Assembly (NCBI GenBank): GCA_023144675.1
Contig: JAGLFE010000031.1
Location: 1-6,947 of the forward strand
Source: Thiomargarita sp.
GTDB taxonomy: Bacteria; Pseudomonadota; Gammaproteobacteria; Beggiatoales; Beggiatoaceae
Direction of reading: 5' to 3'
DNA length: 6,947 bases
In this document: positions 6,368 through 6,947 of the stretch, in pieces
How the letters are laid out: each line of letters starts with the position of its first letter
Position numbering within the stretch: the first letter of the stretch is position 1
Translations under genes and position numbers: made by a program
Notes under the pieces: model-generated
What the model was told of the DNA's origin: nothing
The model's input: only the letters and a program-made list of their open reading frames with translations
Database searches by the model: none

Positions 6368-6853
6368 TTAAATGGAATAAGGATTAGGATAGCCAAGCTT
6401 GCTAAGTATTTGTATTTCTAAATCTTCCATTACTTGCGCTGGTTTTTTTGAAATGTGGTCATAACCAAATAAATGTAATGTACCATGTACAACTAGATGC
6501 GACCAATGTGCATTTAATAATTTATTCTGAATTTGAGCTTCCTTTATAACCAATGGAGCGCAAATAACAAGGTCTCCTAACAGTGGTATAATTATATTCG
6601 GGGGCGGTTCAAAAGGAAAAGATAATACATTAGTTGCTCCCTTTCGCTGTCGCCATTTTTCGTTTAATTGACTAGATTCATACTCATCAACAACCCGAAT
6701 AGTCATTTCCACTTCTTCAGATTCAAATGAATGTGCATCAATAATATGGGATGATAAATTAGCTAATACGGTATTAGTCCAGTGGGTAAATAATTCAATG
6801 TTTGGTAATTGGCTTGCTTGACTAACGTATTGCGTATCTACTTTGATAATCAT
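6368..6853 (-). CDS. ybeY: YbeY, endoribonuclease for 16S rRNA 3'-end maturation
   Basis: YbeY is a zinc-dependent single-strand endoribonuclease needed for 16S rRNA 3'-end processing and 70S quality control. The 161-residue protein shows TIRVVDEYES (51-60), KGATNVLSFPFEPPP (71-85), LLGDLVIC (91-98) and the metal site HGTLHLFGYDH with His123, His127 and His133. Arg68 aligns with the conserved Arg59 of the E. coli enzyme with the same offset of nine as the histidines. I chose the ATG at 6853 because MIIKVDTQYV matches where family members begin. Upstream in-frame ATGs at 6898, 6880 and 6874 would only add a Leu-rich tail read from phoH codons. No Shine-Dalgarno sequence precedes it, and the first 32 bases overlap the end of phoH, pointing to translational coupling. 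Confidence 0.95.
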   Translation of the reverse strand: MIIKVDTQYVSQASQLPNIELFTHWTNTVLANLSSHIIDAHSFESEEVEMTIRVVDEYESSQLNEKWRQRKGATNVLSFPFEPPPNIIIPLLGDLVICAPLVIKEAQIQNKLLNAHWSHLVVHGTLHLFGYDHISKKPAQVMEDLEIQILSKLGYPNPYSI

Positions 6854-6947
6854 GTTGTTTTTTGTTCTGTTCATAAGCATTAACAATACGAGCAACAATG
6901 GGATGTCGTACTACTTTATTTAGGCTAAAATGTAGGTCGAGTGCAAC
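6822..6947 (-). CDS. phoH: PhoH-like ATPase (YbeZ), C-terminal 41 codons; cut by window edge
   Basis: Reading the - strand from the window edge gives VALDLHFSLNKVVRHPIVAR and on through IVNAYEQNKKQ to a TAG at 6824-6822. The VVRHP-VARIVNAYE stretch is the conserved C-terminus of PhoH/YbeZ, a cytoplasmic P-loop NTPase with a Walker A/B core that lies outside this window. The hydrophilic Gln/Lys-rich tail is normal for the family. It overlaps ybeY by 32 bases, and phoH-ybeY-corC is a widely conserved operon in proteobacteria. Only the 3' end is visible, so nothing can be said about catalytic residues. Confidence 0.93.
   Translation of the reverse strand, partial: VALDLHFSLNKVVRHPIVARIVNAYEQNKKQHDYQSRYAIR

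Overview
The window comes from an A+T-rich bacterial chromosome (by eye, roughly two thirds A+T). It most likely belongs to a gammaproteobacterium or a close relative. The evidence is housekeeping proteins that read like the E. coli versions (RlmH, BioD, YbeY, CorC) and the classic phoH-ybeY-corC order. A dispersed-looking GC-richer hairpin upstream of rlmH and a very large coiled-coil/multi-glycosyltransferase protein would fit the Beggiatoa/Thiotrichales type of genome, but that lineage guess is weak.

Layout. Positions 1-145 are non-coding and hold a hairpin-forming element plus AT-rich inverted repeats. On the + strand follow rlmH (146-616), a 131-base gap, bioD from a TTG start (748-1449), and after 15 bases a 3990-base gene for a 1329-residue glycosyltransferase (1465-5454). 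The bioD/glycosyltransferase spacing suggests co-transcription. On the - strand, reading toward the centre, are the last 41 codons of phoH (6947-6822, cut by the window edge), ybeY (6853-6368, overlapping phoH by 32 bases) and corC (6360-5491). The two gene groups converge at 5455-5490 with only 36 bases between stop codons and no convincing terminator hairpin.

Function. Most of the content is ordinary. RlmH and YbeY act on ribosomal RNA, PhoH and CorC are their usual conserved companions, and BioD makes dethiobiotin. No other biotin gene is visible.

The unusual item is the glycosyltransferase. It reads as an N-terminal GT2 domain with its acidic motifs intact, a coiled coil built on 11-residue tandem repeats (two neighbouring 33-base units are identical), a helical linker, a beta-rich module, a second GT2-like domain whose DxD and ED motifs appear to be lost, and a C-terminal GT4 domain. 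It is probably a cytoplasmic enzyme building a surface polysaccharide or glycan. The acceptor and sugar cannot be told from the sequence. I see no CRISPR array, tRNA, rRNA, transposase, phage gene or defence system here.
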